Part shown: positions 5,471-6,804 of the stretch, one piece after another
How positions within the stretch are numbered: the first letter of the stretch is position 1
Layout of the letters: each line of letters opens with the position of its first letter
Origin: Alkaliphilus sp.
GTDB lineage: Bacteria > Bacillota > Clostridia > Peptostreptococcales > Natronincolaceae
DNA: 6,804 nucleotides
NCBI GenBank assembly: GCA_023230535.1
Contig: JALNXC010000067.1
Coordinates: forward strand, 1-6,804
Reading direction: 5' to 3'
Program-made: the position numbers and the translations under genes
Notes under the pieces: generated by a model
The model's database searches: none
What the model was told of the DNA's origin: nothing
What the model saw: the letters and a program-made list of their open reading frames with translations, nothing else

Positions 5471-5516
5471 CATAACCCGGAAATTTTTCGATAGTCCCGA
5501 CACCTGCCCCCATAAG

Positions 5517-6804
5517 CTATTTTATTTTATTTTCTATCCAATTCATAGTTGTGGTTAAAATTTCCCTGCCTTTGTCCATTGTGTCTCCCTTAAATCCGCC
5601 ATATATTTTAAGTTTTGGCTCGGTACCCGAAGGCCTCAAACATATCCAGCCTTCATCTTCCAATATGAATTTAATTACGTTGGATCTGGGCAATTTTATT
5701 TCTTCCACATCACCGGAATTATCTAAACAAATTCTCTTTTGCGATTCGTAGTCCTCTATGTATAAAACTTTTTTATCCCCTATGGTTTTTAAAATATCAG
5801 TTCTAAAATGCTCCATAATACCCTGCATTTTTTTCAGGCCATCCTTGCCTTCCAATGTGATGGATTTTAAATCTTCCAAAAAGTATCCGTATTTGTCATA
5901 CAGATGCATCATAGCATCGTATAAATTCATTCCCATCGAATGATAATATGCGGCCATTTCGCATATCAACATGGAGCCCACAACGGCATCCTTATCCCTG
6001 GCATGTGTTCCCGCCAAATAGCCGTAGCTCTCCTCATATCCAAATAAAAAGGTTTTTTCTCCCGTTTTTTCAAATTGCTTTATCTTTTCGCCTATATATT
6101 TAAACCCCGTCAAGGTATTTATAGTTTCAATATTATACCGCTCGGCAATATTCGGCCCCATTTCGGATGTCACTATAGTCTTTATTATTACTCCGTTCTG
6201 AGGTAATTTATTCTTCTCATCCAATGTCCCCAGTATATAATTAACCAGGAGTGCACCGATTTGGTTCCCCGTAAGAATTATATATTCCTCATTTTTATCC
6301 TTTACTATAGCCCCTACCCTGTCACAATCCGGATCAGTACCGATAATCAGATGGGCGTCTTTCTCCTTAGCCAGTTCTATGGCGAGTTTAAAGGCCTTTT
6401 TATCCTCGGGATTAGGATATTCCACAGTTGAGAATTCCGAATCAGGCATCTCCTGCTCCGGAACAACAAAAACATTATTGAATCCTATCTCCTTTAACAC
6501 CCTCCTTACGGGTATGTTCCCCGTTCCGTGCAGGGGAGTGAAAACTATCCTAAAATCATCGGTGACTTTTTTTACTATATCGCCCCTCAGCGATTGTTTT
6601 TTGACTTCTTCAATATATGCATTGTCTATTTTTTCATCCAAATATACGAGGAGCCCCCCATGCTGCGCCTCCTCCTTATCCAATATTTCGATACTTCCAA
6701 AATCATCAATAGATGCTATTGAATCCGTAATAGCCACGGCCCTGTCTGTTGCTATCTGTGCACCGTCTTCCCAATATACCTTATATCCGTTATATTCAGG
6801 GGGA
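5517..6804 (-). CDS. pgcA: Phosphoglucomutase/phosphomannomutase (alpha-D-phosphohexomutase), 5'-truncated by window
   Basis: 428 residues are visible; the frame is open to the right edge, so the start lies outside. Family proteins of this type are about 575 residues, so roughly 145-150 N-terminal residues are missing. The visible part opens PPEYNGYKVYWEDGAQ, the sequence right after the catalytic S-H-N loop, so the phosphoserine lies just beyond the edge. Further marks (numbered from the first visible residue): TPLHGTG (89-95), metal-binding TDPDCDRVG (156-164), sugar-binding GYEESYGYLAGT (255-266) and phosphate-binding RPSGTEPK (390-397). It interconverts glucose-1-P and glucose-6-P (some members also mannose phosphates), linking glucan breakdown or UDP-glucose synthesis to glycolysis. 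The GYEESYG form fits PgcA-like enzymes rather than GlmM. The GTG at 6737 is an internal codon, not the start. TAG stop; no clear terminator follows on this strand. Confidence 0.93.
   Translation of the reverse strand, partial: PPEYNGYKVYWEDGAQIATDRAVAITDSIASIDDFGSIEILDKEEAQHGGLLVYLDEKIDNAYIEEVKKQSLRGDIVKKVTDDFRIVFTPLHGTGNIPVRRVLKEIGFNNVFVVPEQEMPDSEFSTVEYPNPEDKKAFKLAIELAKEKDAHLIIGTDPDCDRVGAIVKDKNEEYIILTGNQIGALLVNYILGTLDEKNKLPQNGVIIKTIVTSEMGPNIAERYNIETINTLTGFKYIGEKIKQFEKTGEKTFLFGYEESYGYLAGTHARDKDAVVGSMLICEMAAYYHSMGMNLYDAMMHLYDKYGYFLEDLKSITLEGKDGLKKMQGIMEHFRTDILKTIGDKKVLYIEDYESQKRICLDNSGDVEEIKLPRSNVIKFILEDEGWICLRPSGTEPKLKIYGGFKGDTMDKGREILTTTMNWIENKIK

Noticed and set aside
5298..5513. 71-codon minus-strand ORF downstream of the mutase gene
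   Set aside because: It has no ribosome site, overlaps the end of the plus-strand gene, runs through degenerate repeats, and its product resembles nothing; it is probably chance.
6735..6737. GTG as the start of a 406-residue mutase
   Set aside because: The frame continues upstream to the window edge through PPEYNGYKVYWEDGAQ, which is conserved in the family, so the GTG is an internal Val codon.
1..6804. CRISPR array, complete insertion sequence, phage or toxin-antitoxin genes
   Set aside because: There are no regularly spaced repeats, no transposase or integrase, and no small overlapping gene pairs.

Overview
The window looks like chromosome of a low-G+C Firmicute, most likely a Clostridia-class bacterium. 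This is inferred from AT-rich third positions, strong AGGAGG ribosome sites, frequent TTG starts, a Gram-positive-type short glucose-6-phosphate isomerase, a PgcA-type sugar-phosphate mutase, and a LoaP-type NusG paralogue next to a VanZ-family gene. I cannot name a species from the sequence alone.

Layout, with most genes on the minus strand. At the right edge, running leftward, is a 5'-truncated phosphoglucomutase/phosphomannomutase gene (5517-6804). A 193-bp intergenic stretch with degenerate intergenic repeats and a probable plus-strand terminator follows. The only plus-strand gene (4646-5323) encodes an unrecognised membrane-anchored, acidic, probably coiled-coil protein behind a near-consensus sigma-A promoter. 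A long divergent intergenic region (4186-4529 plus the promoter and leader of the plus gene) separates it from a minus-strand pair, vanZ-family then loaP-like (3187-4185), closed by an intrinsic terminator at 3141-3178. Next comes the minus-strand cluster pgi, malQ, and the first 51 codons of a probable alpha-glucan phosphorylase, which runs off the left edge.

Together the enzymes form a glucan/hexose-phosphate module. Phosphorylase and 4-alpha-glucanotransferase turn maltodextrin or glycogen into glucose-1-phosphate and glucose. Phosphoglucomutase interconverts glucose-1-P and glucose-6-P. Glucose-6-phosphate isomerase passes the latter to fructose-6-P and glycolysis. malQ and the phosphorylase gene are tightly coupled: a 1-nt gap, with the Shine-Dalgarno of the second gene encoding the last residues of the first.

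No complete novel system is evident. The most interesting points are an antitermination factor gene (loaP-like) separated from a central carbon operon by an intrinsic terminator, the structured GC-rich stretch in the divergent intergenic region, an inverted repeat abutting the promoter of the unknown membrane protein, and that protein itself. All regulatory proposals are inference from sequence.
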